Source: Acidisoma silvae (GTDB lineage Bacteria > Pseudomonadota > Alphaproteobacteria > Acetobacterales > Acetobacteraceae). Taken from it: 48,519 nt of DNA. This document shows, one piece after another, positions 8,439-16,849 of the stretch (position 1 is the stretch's first letter; the number at the start of each line of letters is the position of its first letter). The stretch is from assembly GCF_020618775.1 (NCBI RefSeq), contig NZ_JAESVB010000022.1, positions 1-48,519 of the forward strand, read 5' to 3'. The position numbers were made by a program, and so were the translations under genes. A model generated the notes under the pieces. The model was not told where the DNA came from, did not search any database, and saw only the letters and a program-made list of their open reading frames with translations.

Positions 8439-8642
8439 GGCCTGGTCTCCGGCGCTTGTCGCATCAGTCTCTATCATCTGGCCAGTTTACCAAAGTGATA
8501 CTCTACTGCAAGAAGCGTCAAACATGCTCGTTTTACGGCGTGAGCTGAATGTGATCTTCCACATCGAATAGTCTCCATTACAGGCAGTATTGAGAGCAGA
8601 GATACGGCTCGGGTGCCCCCACCTGATGTCGATGTTCTTTAA

Positions 8643-8674
8643 GGGTCTTCCGCAAACTGTGAGCAAACAGAGCC
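8643..8674 (+). repeat. Dispersed 32-nt repeat, copy 2
   Basis: Differs from the copy at 169-200 at two of 32 positions (GGGTCTTCCGCAAACTGTGA at its start). It lies 22 bp from the broken end of the aldolase remnant, consistent with an old IS end at a rearrangement joint. Confidence 0.6.
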
Positions 8675-8696
8675 GAACCTCTGCAGGTTGCGCGAA

Positions 8697-8985
8697 CTAA
8701 CAGACCTTCACGTGATTTTCCTGCGCAATGCGGGTCAACTCGCCCATAATCCGGCTGGATTTGGCCGGCTCGCGCGACCAGACACTGCGCCCGACGATCA
8801 GACCCTGAGCGCTCGCCGCCACTGCCTCCTGCACTTCCCGCACGGCATCGGCGTAACCGCTGGTCATTGCGCCATCGGCAATCACTAACGGCGCCTCCAG
8901 CTCCTGCACCAGCTTCACCGTGGTATCCGCACCGGGGAGAGCGATCTTGATGATGTCGGTGCCGACATCATTATCGATAGGCGGC
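8697..8985 (-). pseudogene. Class I aldolase (DhnA/LsrF-like), C-terminal remnant
   Basis: The minus strand reads NDVGTDIIKIALPGADTTVKLVQ, then LEAPLVIADGAMTSG, AQGLIVGRSVWSREPAKSS to a stop. This is the last third of a DeoC/LacD/LsrF-type TIM-barrel aldolase: the strand-6/7 loop and the GxxxGRxxW phosphate-binding segment. The N-terminal two thirds, including the Schiff-base lysine region, are missing, and the sequence to the right of about 8985 is unrelated. It is flanked on the other side by the 32-nt repeat. Confidence 0.65.
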
Positions 8986-9299
8986 AGTTTGTCACCGCCA
9001 CCAACCTAGTACCGGTTGCCACGCTAGCGGCCTGCGCAGAGCAAGGCGGCGAGTGCGGCAGCAGGTGCTCGGCAATGGTCACCAACAAAAGCTCGCGCAG
9101 TTCGCCGGAATCGAGGATACGACTGTCATGGCCAAGGTGATGCCGGCCATAAGGACGGTAATAGTGGTCGGTCGCTCATCTTCTTCTGAAGGAAGCGGCG
9201 CCGACCCGCCAATGTCCTTTTGCGTTATGATCTGGTACACGCCTCGAGATATTGAATCAAGGCATATCGGAAGTCTGGTTGCCCTGATCGGGCAAGACG
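8986..9299. other. Rearranged stretch without a recognisable gene
   Basis: Between the aldolase remnant and the LacI-type gene I find only short frames. One minus-strand frame (DHYYRPYGRHHLGHDS...LRELLLVTIAEHL) has protein-like composition and could be another relic, but I cannot name it and it is closed by stops. Confidence 0.35.
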
Positions 9300-10361
9300 T
9301 TACTTAGGAGGTGGTGCTGTTGTGGAGCGTTCGACTAAAGCCGGCAGTATAAGGACCTCCGAGGGTGCGGCTTCACCACACAACTGGGACACCAGATACT
9401 CAACGGCGAGCCGGCCGATCTCTACATTGTTGACTTTCATCGTGGTCAATGCCGGATCGATCTCGCCAGCCATGCTGATGTCGTCGAATCCAGTGATCGA
9501 TAGGTCACGGGGAACTACCAAGCCCATAGTGCGCGCTTCGAACAAAGCCCCAATTGCCAACAAATCATTGCCGCAGATGATCGCGGTCGGTCTTGGTCCG
9601 TTCGCTCCCAATATCTGCCGCAACGCCTTCCGCCCAGCGAGGATGCCATACTCGCCCTCGAAAATATGCTGAGGGCGTAACCCCAGTCCTTCGTCAGCGA
9701 GCGCACTGCGCACACCGGCAAGCCGGGCCACAATCCTCTCGTTATGAAGGGTCGGCGGCAAGATCATGCCGAAAATCTGATGTCCTAAGGCCAGCAAATA
9801 GCGGGTGATTTCAGAAAAAGCGGTCGCGTTGTCGAAGCCCACGCAGGGATGTGTGCTGCCCGGGGCAGACCCATAGGTGATAACAAAGGGAACGCGCCGG
9901 GCCTGTACCACTTCAAAAAGCCCAGCCTGCGGGATCTGGCCAAGAACGGCAAGTGCATCCACTCCGCGTGCAAGCATTGTGCGAACCTGCTGCGCCGCTT
10001 GGTCCGGATCGTAATTGGAACAGCCGATCAGCAGGGTAATGTCGTGCTCGGCAAAGGCGGCTTGCATGGCTTCCACTTGGGTAGCGAATACTTCCTGCCC
10101 GAGGGTTGGGATCACAACGCCAGCAATGGAGGTTCGGCGCCGCGCCAGTGCTGACCCTGCAGCGTGTGGCAGCCATCCCAGAATTGCCGCTGCGGCGAAC
10201 ACACGGTCCCGCACGGCTGGCGCGACCTTGGCGGGAGTGTTGAAGGCTCGGGAGACCGTCGCGGTCGAAACGCCGGCAGCTTCGGCCACGTCTTGGGCAC
10301 GCGCTGTACGCGGTAGAGTCTGAGTGGCGGCCATCCGGTGTGGTTCAATCCTGATCGACAT
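9300..10361 (-). CDS. LacI-family transcriptional repressor
   Basis: A 353-residue LacI/GalR regulator. The N-terminal HTH reads AQDVAEAAGVSTATVSRAFN followed by the hinge helix AAGSALARRRTS. The effector domain is a type I periplasmic-binding fold (about 75-345) with IICGNDLLAIGAL and ITGFDDISMAGEIDPALTT, both hallmarks. It is divergent from the sugar-acid gene run beginning at 10646, with a perfect LacI-type operator in between, so it most likely represses that run and responds to a pathway sugar acid. Two in-frame ATGs (10361, 10334) are possible starts and neither has a strong ribosome site. Confidence 0.92.
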   Translation of the reverse strand: MSIRIEPHRMAATQTLPRTARAQDVAEAAGVSTATVSRAFNTPAKVAPAVRDRVFAAAAILGWLPHAAGSALARRRTSIAGVVIPTLGQEVFATQVEAMQAAFAEHDITLLIGCSNYDPDQAAQQVRTMLARGVDALAVLGQIPQAGLFEVVQARRVPFVITYGSAPGSTHPCVGFDNATAFSEITRYLLALGHQIFGMILPPTLHNERIVARLAGVRSALADEGLGLRPQHIFEGEYGILAGRKALRQILGANGPRPTAIICGNDLLAIGALFEARTMGLVVPRDLSITGFDDISMAGEIDPALTTMKVNNVEIGRLAVEYLVSQLCGEAAPSEVLILPALVERSTTAPPPK

Positions 10362-10525
10362 CTGGGTTTCAGTCTAACATATCTGGATGGAGCCCCGTCA
10401 GCCAAGCTGAGCACATAATAGCTCAAAATGTAATCGCATACTTCATGACTACTTGCCACTCTACTAGGTTTTATCAGTTACTTCTTTTCAGAAATGCCTG
10501 CGCCATGGCGGTTGAGCTATTTTAA

Positions 10526-10539
10526 TGAAAGCGCTTGCA
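10526..10539. promoter_or_regulatory. LacI-family operator
   Basis: TGAAAGCGCTTGCA fits the general LacI/GalR consensus TGNAANCGNTTNCA at every fixed position. It lies 107 bp before the first dehydratase gene and 165 bp before the divergent lacI-type gene, in an otherwise empty 284-bp divergent region. Confidence 0.75.
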
Positions 10540-10645
10540 TCGGCAGAGAAGGGTCGATAGCCTGCCGCAAAACAAGCTGAACCGAAAGCGGGCTCGCTGA
10601 TAAGGTGGCCTTGCAATCACGGTCCGGCCCGCAAGGGAAAGCCAA

Positions 10646-11728
10646 GTGTCGACGATCATCACCAAGGTGGACGCCTTTCTGTTGCAGGTTCCTTTCACTG
10701 GCATTCTGCGCACCGGGATCGACACCGCGTCACCGAGCGATATGGCTATTTTGCTTGTGCGACTTACGACCGATGGGGGCCTAACCGGCTGGGGGGAGGC
10801 ATTTGGGCACGGCTGTTGCCGAGCGACCAAAGAGGCAATCGAGTCCCTTGTTGGCCAAGCTCTAATCGGGGCTGATGCCGGCGATATCGCCGGCCTTTCG
10901 CTTCGGTTGCAGCAACGGTTCCACTTGTTCGGCCGCACTGGTCCCGTACGCTACGCCCTTGCCGGTATCGACATTGCGCTGTGGGATCTCGCTGGTAAAT
11001 TTGCCGGCCTGCCGCTCTACCGATTGCTCGGCGGGCAGCCGCGCGAGGCAGTTCCAGCCTATGCCAGCCTGGAACGCTATGGGGCCCGGGAGACACTGGT
11101 TGCAGCCTGCGAACGGGCGGTCGCTGAAGGCTATCGCGCTATAAAACTGCACGAGATCGACATCGGGCTAATCGAGGCAGCGCGCCAGGCGGTTGGTCCC
11201 GGCTACATGTTGATGGCCGACACCAATTGCCCATGGACCGCCGAGGAAGCGTTCGACAAGGCCCGTACCATAACCGGCTGTAATTTGCGCTGGCTGGAGG
11301 AGCCGGTGTGGCCACCCGAAGACCATGCCAGTATCGCTACCGTGCGCCGGATCGGCACAAAGACGGCGGCTGGCGAAAATATGGTCAGCCTGATGGAATT
11401 CCGCAATTTCTTCGAGGCAGACGCGCTGGACGTGGCACAGCCGAGCGTGGCCAAGATTGGTTTGACGGAGACGCTGAAAGTCATCGCCTTAGCCGAGGCA
11501 TTCGGCGTCACCGTGGCACCGCATTGCGCCTACTTTGGCAGTGGCTATCTAGCTGCCTTACATCTGGTCGCCGCGATGCCTGGCGATATCTTATTCGAGC
11601 GGTTGTTTCTTGATTTTCCTGCCTCCCCGTTCGCGCCATTCACAACAGCCATAGATGGAACCATCGCCGTTCCACAATCACCAGGATTGGGCTGCGAGCC
11701 GGCAGCCGAATGGATTCAACACGGCTGA
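10646..11728 (+). CDS. Enolase-superfamily sugar-acid dehydratase 1
   Basis: A 360-residue mandelate-racemase/muconate-lactonizing type enzyme with a GTG start (AAGGGAAAG upstream). The capping domain occupies about 1-125 and the barrel about 130-350. Putative metal ligands are D192 (ADTN), E218/E219 (WLEEP) and E244 (AGEN). H293 in APHCAY is a candidate general base/acid. At the end of strand 2 the usual KxK is K167-L-H169, an unusual variant. Such enzymes abstract the proton alpha to a carboxylate and usually dehydrate aldonates to 2-keto-3-deoxy acids. It is first in a run regulated by the LacI-type site; the substrate is unknown. Confidence 0.85.
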   Translation: MSTIITKVDAFLLQVPFTGILRTGIDTASPSDMAILLVRLTTDGGLTGWGEAFGHGCCRATKEAIESLVGQALIGADAGDIAGLSLRLQQRFHLFGRTGPVRYALAGIDIALWDLAGKFAGLPLYRLLGGQPREAVPAYASLERYGARETLVAACERAVAEGYRAIKLHEIDIGLIEAARQAVGPGYMLMADTNCPWTAEEAFDKARTITGCNLRWLEEPVWPPEDHASIATVRRIGTKTAAGENMVSLMEFRNFFEADALDVAQPSVAKIGLTETLKVIALAEAFGVTVAPHCAYFGSGYLAALHLVAAMPGDILFERLFLDFPASPFAPFTTAIDGTIAVPQSPGLGCEPAAEWIQHG

Positions 11729-11754
11729 ATCCAAATTCCAACGGGAGATGGGAC

Positions 11755-13050
11755 GTGGCAAACAGATTTCGCTGGATCATCGCCGGGCTGTTGTTCTTCG
11801 CCAGTATGTTGAATTATCTCGACCGCACCGCACTTGCGATCGTGGCGCCTCTAGTGAAAGCCGATCTGCATATCAATAGTGCTCAATTAGGACTGATATT
11901 CAGCATCTTTTTCATAGGCTATGCCTCGTTCAATTTTGTCGGCGGATTTATGGCGGACCGATTTGGCCCGAAGCGCGTCTATGGCGTAGCGATGGCAGTC
12001 TGGTCAGTCTTCTGCGGACTCACTTCGGTCGCTGCCGGCTTTTGGCAATTGCTGTTGTTCCGGATCATCTTTGGCCTCGGTGAAGGGCCGATGGGTTCGG
12101 TCACGAACAAAACCGTGCGCAACTGGTTCCCTCGCCAGGAGGCCGGGCTGACTGTTGGCATCGCGATATCGGGTGGTAACCTATTTGGCGCGGTGATCAC
12201 CGGACCACTGGTCGGCTTCACTGCGCTGGCGATCGGCTGGCGCGGATCTTTTGTCGCCGTCATGCTACTGGGGTTAATCTGGCTCATCCCCTGGCTTTGG
12301 TTCGCTACCGACCGACCCGACGGAAATAGCCGGGTGAGTGCATACGAATTGCGCTTGATCGAAAGCGGGCGGGCACCGGTGCCCACAGCCACCAAGGGCT
12401 CGCTAGGGCGCCATCTTGCTTCACCCACGATCATCGCAATCAGCGTGGCGTTCTTTGCCGCTAATTACATTCAATATTTCTTGCTATTTTGGATGCCAAG
12501 TTATTTGACCAGTGCCCGAGGCCTGGACATCAAGACGATGAGCATCGTCACCGTCATTCCATGGGCCGTTGGCATGATCGGCGTTATCGTCGGCGGCGTG
12601 GCGAGCGACTTCATACTCCGGCGGACCGGGCGACCGATCTTCGCCCGTAAAGCTATCATCGTCATCGCTCTGCTTCTGGATGCCCTGTGTTTGAGTGCAG
12701 TACTGCTCGTCACGACGACTACTCAGGCCGTCAGCCTGATGGCCTTCGTCATGTTTGTCGAAGCGATGATCCCGATCTGCTGCTGGGCTCTGCTGCAGGA
12801 TTTAGTGCCCTCCGGTCATGTCGGAAGCGTCGGCGGATTTGTCCATTTTGTGTCCAACACCTCCGGGATAGTCGGCCCCGCTATAACTGGTTACATTGTT
12901 CAGTCATCCGGTGGCTACGGCAGTTCCTTTGCGTTAGCCGGTGCCGTCGCATTAGTAGGCGCCGGCGCAGTACTATTTGCGGTAAGCGACGGTGCTGGTC
13001 CCGTAACCCTCCAACCCTGCACACCCCTAGGCACTACCGAGGACAGGTAG
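11755..13050 (+). CDS. MFS transporter, anion:cation symporter type (sugar acid)
   Basis: About 431 residues from the GTG at 11755, which has GGGAGATGGG just upstream. An ATG at 11710 would overlap the preceding gene. Twelve hydrophobic helices are apparent. The first has NYLDRTALAIVAPLVKADL and is followed by the MFS signature GFMADRFGPKRV. This is typical of the ACS family (hexuronate, glucarate, galactonate and tartrate permeases). Position between a dehydratase and a lyase gene supports uptake of the pathway's acid substrate. Confidence 0.88.
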   Translation: MANRFRWIIAGLLFFASMLNYLDRTALAIVAPLVKADLHINSAQLGLIFSIFFIGYASFNFVGGFMADRFGPKRVYGVAMAVWSVFCGLTSVAAGFWQLLLFRIIFGLGEGPMGSVTNKTVRNWFPRQEAGLTVGIAISGGNLFGAVITGPLVGFTALAIGWRGSFVAVMLLGLIWLIPWLWFATDRPDGNSRVSAYELRLIESGRAPVPTATKGSLGRHLASPTIIAISVAFFAANYIQYFLLFWMPSYLTSARGLDIKTMSIVTVIPWAVGMIGVIVGGVASDFILRRTGRPIFARKAIIVIALLLDALCLSAVLLVTTTTQAVSLMAFVMFVEAMIPICCWALLQDLVPSGHVGSVGGFVHFVSNTSGIVGPAITGYIVQSSGGYGSSFALAGAVALVGAGAVLFAVSDGAGPVTLQPCTPLGTTEDR

Positions 13051-13096
13051 TGGTGCTCACCCCATCTCATCCCAACCACCAGTTCACGGAATAAAC

Positions 13097-14047
13097 ATGC
13101 AACATCGCTTCCTCGACGGCATTATCGCCGTCATGCTGACGCCCTTTCATGATGATGGCGGCATCGACTACGGCAGTCTGTCACGGCTGATCGACTGGTA
13201 TATAGCCAACGGCGTGGATGTCCTATTCGCCGTTTGCCAGTCCAGCGAAATGTTCTTCCTGTCGCTGGAAGAGCGTGTGGCACTCTCCCGTTTCGTGGTT
13301 GACCAAGCGAGGGGCCGGGTCGCTGTCATCTCGTCGGGACATGTCTCTGACAGCCGAGAAGACCAGCTGACCGAACTGACTGCGATGGCGGCGACAGGGC
13401 CGGATGCTGTCGTGCTGATCACCAACCGCCTCGATCCCCGCAACCTGGGAGAGACGGCGTTCCGTTCAAATTTGGATTGGCTGTTGGCGCGGCTACCGGC
13501 GGACATGCCCCTGGGCCTTTACGAATGCCCGGCACCTTATCGCCGCCTGCTGGCGGATAGCGAACTCGCTGTCTGCGCCGCTAGCGGCCGGTTTGCCATC
13601 CTGAAGGATGTTTGCTGCGACTTGGCAAGAATCGAACGACGCCTGCAAATCGTGTCGGGTTCACCACTGACAATCGTCAACGCCAATGGCACCATCGCTC
13701 TCGAAGCCATGAAGCTGGGATCGCGCGGCTATAGCGGCGTCTTCACCAATATCCATCCTGACTTGTACGCCTGGATGTACCGATCCTGGCGCTCACAGCC
13801 GGATCTAGCTGAAGCGCTGTCGGCATCGCTCTCTGTCGCCTCCGTTTCAGAATTGATGGGCTATCCGGCGCTTGCTAAGCTGTATCTACAAAAGCTGGGC
13901 GTGTTGGACAGCATCCGTTGCCGATCAATCGACTATGACATCCGCGAGCGCTTCTGGTGGGGCGGTGAACCGATCCTCGACAAGATTGGCATCATGTCGG
14001 AGCGTTTCCGAAGCGAAATCGCCGCGCTTCCCGTGGCAGCCGAATGA
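13097..14047 (+). CDS. DapA/NAL-family lyase (2-keto-3-deoxy acid aldolase/dehydratase-like)
   Basis: A 316-residue TIM barrel of the dihydrodipicolinate synthase/N-acetylneuraminate lyase family. The Schiff-base lysine is K170 in FAILKD and the helper Tyr is Y142 in GLYECPAPY. The usual GTTGE phosphate/carboxylate loop is replaced by CQSSEM (47-52), placing it in a catabolic subgroup, not true DapA. Family members cleave or dehydrate 2-keto-3-deoxy acids. After an enolase-type dehydratase, this is the expected next step, forming pyruvate plus an aldehyde or a ketoglutarate semialdehyde. It lies 46 bp after the transporter gene, so the two are probably cotranscribed. Confidence 0.85.
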   Translation: MQHRFLDGIIAVMLTPFHDDGGIDYGSLSRLIDWYIANGVDVLFAVCQSSEMFFLSLEERVALSRFVVDQARGRVAVISSGHVSDSREDQLTELTAMAATGPDAVVLITNRLDPRNLGETAFRSNLDWLLARLPADMPLGLYECPAPYRRLLADSELAVCAASGRFAILKDVCCDLARIERRLQIVSGSPLTIVNANGTIALEAMKLGSRGYSGVFTNIHPDLYAWMYRSWRSQPDLAEALSASLSVASVSELMGYPALAKLYLQKLGVLDSIRCRSIDYDIRERFWWGGEPILDKIGIMSERFRSEIAALPVAAE

Positions 14048-14299
14048 CCAGACACCATGATGGTTATCCCAAACCTGTTTTGAGTGATGGCATCTCCAAC
14101 GACGGTCTGAGCCGCAATCATCTACGCGGTGACTTACCGTATCCAGCAATTTCTGCTGTTGCCCTTATCGCCGCTCGCATCATATCCGGCAATTTCTGAC
14201 GGACTTTTCGGCCTAAACCGATATCTATCTAACAAGCTGGCTTCTACCGACAGCGTCCGTGGTCCGCTTCCGCCTCAAAAGTCAGAAAGGTCCCGCCTC

Positions 14300-15490
14300 A
14301 TGAAAATCAAGACAATAGAATGTTTTCGGCTGCGCGCCCCCGTGAAAGAGGTTCGCGGTGGTAGCAGCGGTTGGGTTACCTCCCGCAGCGCCGTTTTTGT
14401 GAAAGTGACGACAGATGACGGTCTCATAGGTTGGGGAGAAGCCGGTCAGACGGGCCCCACAATCATCGTCAAGCACCTTATTGAGCAGGTCATTGCGCCC
14501 ATCTATATCGAAGCGAATCCGTTCGATGCAGAAGTATTGTGGGAGCGCGCCTATTTGCAAACGCGCGACTATGGGCAAAAAGGCCAAGTGATCGGCGCCA
14601 TCAGCGGCCTCGATATCGCACTCTATGACATTATGGGAAAAGCGGCGGGGCAACCAATCCATCGGCTGATCGGAGGCCGCATGCGTGCCTCCGTTCCCAC
14701 TTACGCGACGGGGCTATGGTACCGCAAGGATGGCGACTCCGTCGAAGCGCTGGTCGAGGAAGCCATGCGGTTTAAAATGCGAGGTTTCCGGGCGATGAAG
14801 GTAAAAGTTGGACTCGGTGACCTCCGGTATGACGTGGCACGTATCGGTGCGCTGCGCAAAGCACTCGGCGACGAGATTGAGCTTATGATTGACGCCAATC
14901 ACGCCTTCAATGTCTCTACCGCGATCGAGTTCGGTCGCCGGGTGGAAGAGTTCGATATAGCGTGGCTCGAAGAACCCACCATTCCCGAAGATATCGATGG
15001 TTACGCGCATATTAGACAGATGCTAAGGATGCCGATCGCCGGCGGAGAGTGCGATTTTACGCGGTTTGGCTTTCGCCACCTTGTATCCCGGCAAGCCATA
15101 GATATCGCGCAACCAGATATCTGCGGATCCGGTGGCTTCACGGAGCTAAAGAAAATCGCCGCAATTACGAACGCCTTCGGCGTGGGCCTCATTCCGCACG
15201 TCTGGAACTCAATTATTGGCGTCGTCGCTTCATTGCATCTTGTCGCCTCGTTGCCGGATTGTCCTTCGACGGCCAATCCCAAGCCCTTCCGCCAGCAATC
15301 GGGCATTGAGTTCGATCGTTCAGAGAATCCACTGCGTGACAGTTTCGCAGACGGTGTACTAGATTTCTCCGACGGCTATCTGGCTGTTCCCAGCCGCCCT
15401 GGACTTGGTATAGAACTCGATGTGCAGCAGCTGGAGCCGTGGATCGAGCAAGACGATCACGAAAAGCTTTCGGTTGTCTACGGCCGGTAG
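14300..15490 (+). CDS. Enolase-superfamily sugar-acid dehydratase 2
   Basis: A 396-residue protein. The ATG at 14300 is chosen because AGAAAGG lies nine bases upstream and the protein then begins with the family's first strand (MKIKTIECFRL). The open frame extends to 14129 without domain character. Active-site set: K167-V-K169 (classical KxK), metal ligands D198 (IDAN), E224/E225 (WLEEP) and E250 (GGEC), and H300 in IPHVWNS. This is the full mandelate-racemase subgroup pattern. It most likely dehydrates an aldonate or aldarate. A 252-bp gap without a recognisable gene separates it from the lyase gene, which may hold its own promoter. Confidence 0.87.
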   Translation: MKIKTIECFRLRAPVKEVRGGSSGWVTSRSAVFVKVTTDDGLIGWGEAGQTGPTIIVKHLIEQVIAPIYIEANPFDAEVLWERAYLQTRDYGQKGQVIGAISGLDIALYDIMGKAAGQPIHRLIGGRMRASVPTYATGLWYRKDGDSVEALVEEAMRFKMRGFRAMKVKVGLGDLRYDVARIGALRKALGDEIELMIDANHAFNVSTAIEFGRRVEEFDIAWLEEPTIPEDIDGYAHIRQMLRMPIAGGECDFTRFGFRHLVSRQAIDIAQPDICGSGGFTELKKIAAITNAFGVGLIPHVWNSIIGVVASLHLVASLPDCPSTANPKPFRQQSGIEFDRSENPLRDSFADGVLDFSDGYLAVPSRPGLGIELDVQQLEPWIEQDDHEKLSVVYGR

Positions 15491-15562
15491 AACGGGTGTA
15501 GCGGACGATCATAGATTGGCGGATGATGCCGTCTCAAACTAAAAGACATGAGGTTAAACCAC

Positions 15563-16849
15563 ATGCGCCCCAGCCTGCCGTCACGCCGCCTGATGATCAT
15601 TCAACGAACTGCCATTGCCATGGTCGTCGTCGCCGGTATCGTCAATTTTGGCGACCGCATGGCTTTGTCACTTGCAAATCCTCTCATCCGCCACGATCTC
15701 GGTCTTTCTATCACTGACATGGGTTGGCTTCTCTCCGCCTTTCTATGGGCCTATGCTTTTGCCCAGCTTCCCGCCGGAGTAATGGTCGATCGGATCGGTC
15801 CGCGATGGCTTCTCGGCTGTGGTCTGATCGCTTGGTCCGTCGCTCAGGCTATCGCCGGTTTTGTGACTAATCTGACCCAGTTCATCCTGCTGCGGGTGAT
15901 TCTCGGCATCGGGGAGGCGCCGCAATTCCCGGTCGGCGCGCGTGTCGTCAGAGATTGGTTCGGCTTGGCCGCACGTGGATTGCCGACGGGTATCGTCAAT
16001 AGTGTATCCACCCTCGGGCCAGCCCTCACGCCTCCAATTCTTACCATGATCATGCTGTCGTGCGGCTGGCGCTGGATGTTCCTCCTGCTTGGTCTGCTCG
16101 GCATTGCCGTCGGTATTGCCTGGATCCTGCTTTATCGCGATCGGAAATCTTATGACTTAAGGTCAGATGAATGGTCATACCTAACCGAAGGAGACGCCTC
16201 AGTTGACCGAGGCCCGGTCACCTTGGCTGAGTGGGGCAGCTTATTCCGTTATCGCACAACCTGGGGTATGATCGCCGGCACGTTCGGCCAAGGCTATGTC
16301 TACTGGTTTTATGCCGCTTGGCTCCCCGGCTACCTGGAAATGCAGCGGCATATCAGCATCCCCCATGCCGGCTGGCTTGCCGCAATTCCTTATCTGTTCG
16401 GTGTGGTGGGTAGCCTGACCGGCGGCTGGACATCCGACGCGCTGGTTCGGCGCGGTTTTAGGCCGGTCACCAGTCGCAAACTCCTGATCGTCGTCGGCAT
16501 GTTGGGCGCTTCTGCGTTGACGACGGCAACCGCGGTGATCGACAGTAACGCAGCGGCGCTTTGCTGCATCGCGGTAGCACTGTTTTTCACCAATTTGGCA
16601 GGCTCCTGTATCTGGGGGCTTGCGGTTGTCGCGGCTCCCGCGAAGGCCGTGGCCTCCCTCGGTAGCCTACAAAACTTCGGCGGCTATCTCGGTGGTGCTC
16701 TCGCGCCTGTCGTCACGGGATTTTCGGTGCAGGCATCGGGATCGTTCACATCGGCCCTGCTGGTAACCGCAGGCATCGGGGTAAGTTCTGCGGTCATCTA
16801 CTTCATCGTCGTTAGGCATCCGATCGTCTTTCAAGGCGAGCAACTGTGA
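15563..16849 (+). CDS. MFS transporter 2, sugar-acid type
   Basis: About 428 residues from the ATG at 15563 (GAGG nine bases upstream); an ATG at 15548 adds five residues. Twelve predicted membrane helices. Helix 1 carries VNFGDRMALSLANPLIRHDL and the following loop reads GVMVDRIGPRWLL, the ACS-family MFS pattern. It differs clearly from the other MFS in this run, so a second substrate or isomer is likely. Its stop overlaps the start of the next dehydratase gene by four bases, which implies translational coupling. Confidence 0.87.
   Translation: MRPSLPSRRLMIIQRTAIAMVVVAGIVNFGDRMALSLANPLIRHDLGLSITDMGWLLSAFLWAYAFAQLPAGVMVDRIGPRWLLGCGLIAWSVAQAIAGFVTNLTQFILLRVILGIGEAPQFPVGARVVRDWFGLAARGLPTGIVNSVSTLGPALTPPILTMIMLSCGWRWMFLLLGLLGIAVGIAWILLYRDRKSYDLRSDEWSYLTEGDASVDRGPVTLAEWGSLFRYRTTWGMIAGTFGQGYVYWFYAAWLPGYLEMQRHISIPHAGWLAAIPYLFGVVGSLTGGWTSDALVRRGFRPVTSRKLLIVVGMLGASALTTATAVIDSNAAALCCIAVALFFTNLAGSCIWGLAVVAAPAKAVASLGSLQNFGGYLGGALAPVVTGFSVQASGSFTSALLVTAGIGVSSAVIYFIVVRHPIVFQGEQL

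Noticed and set aside
9053-9307. 84-residue plus-strand open frame before the LacI-type gene
   Set aside because: It shows no family resemblance or ribosome site, and the opposite strand has a slightly more protein-like but broken frame.
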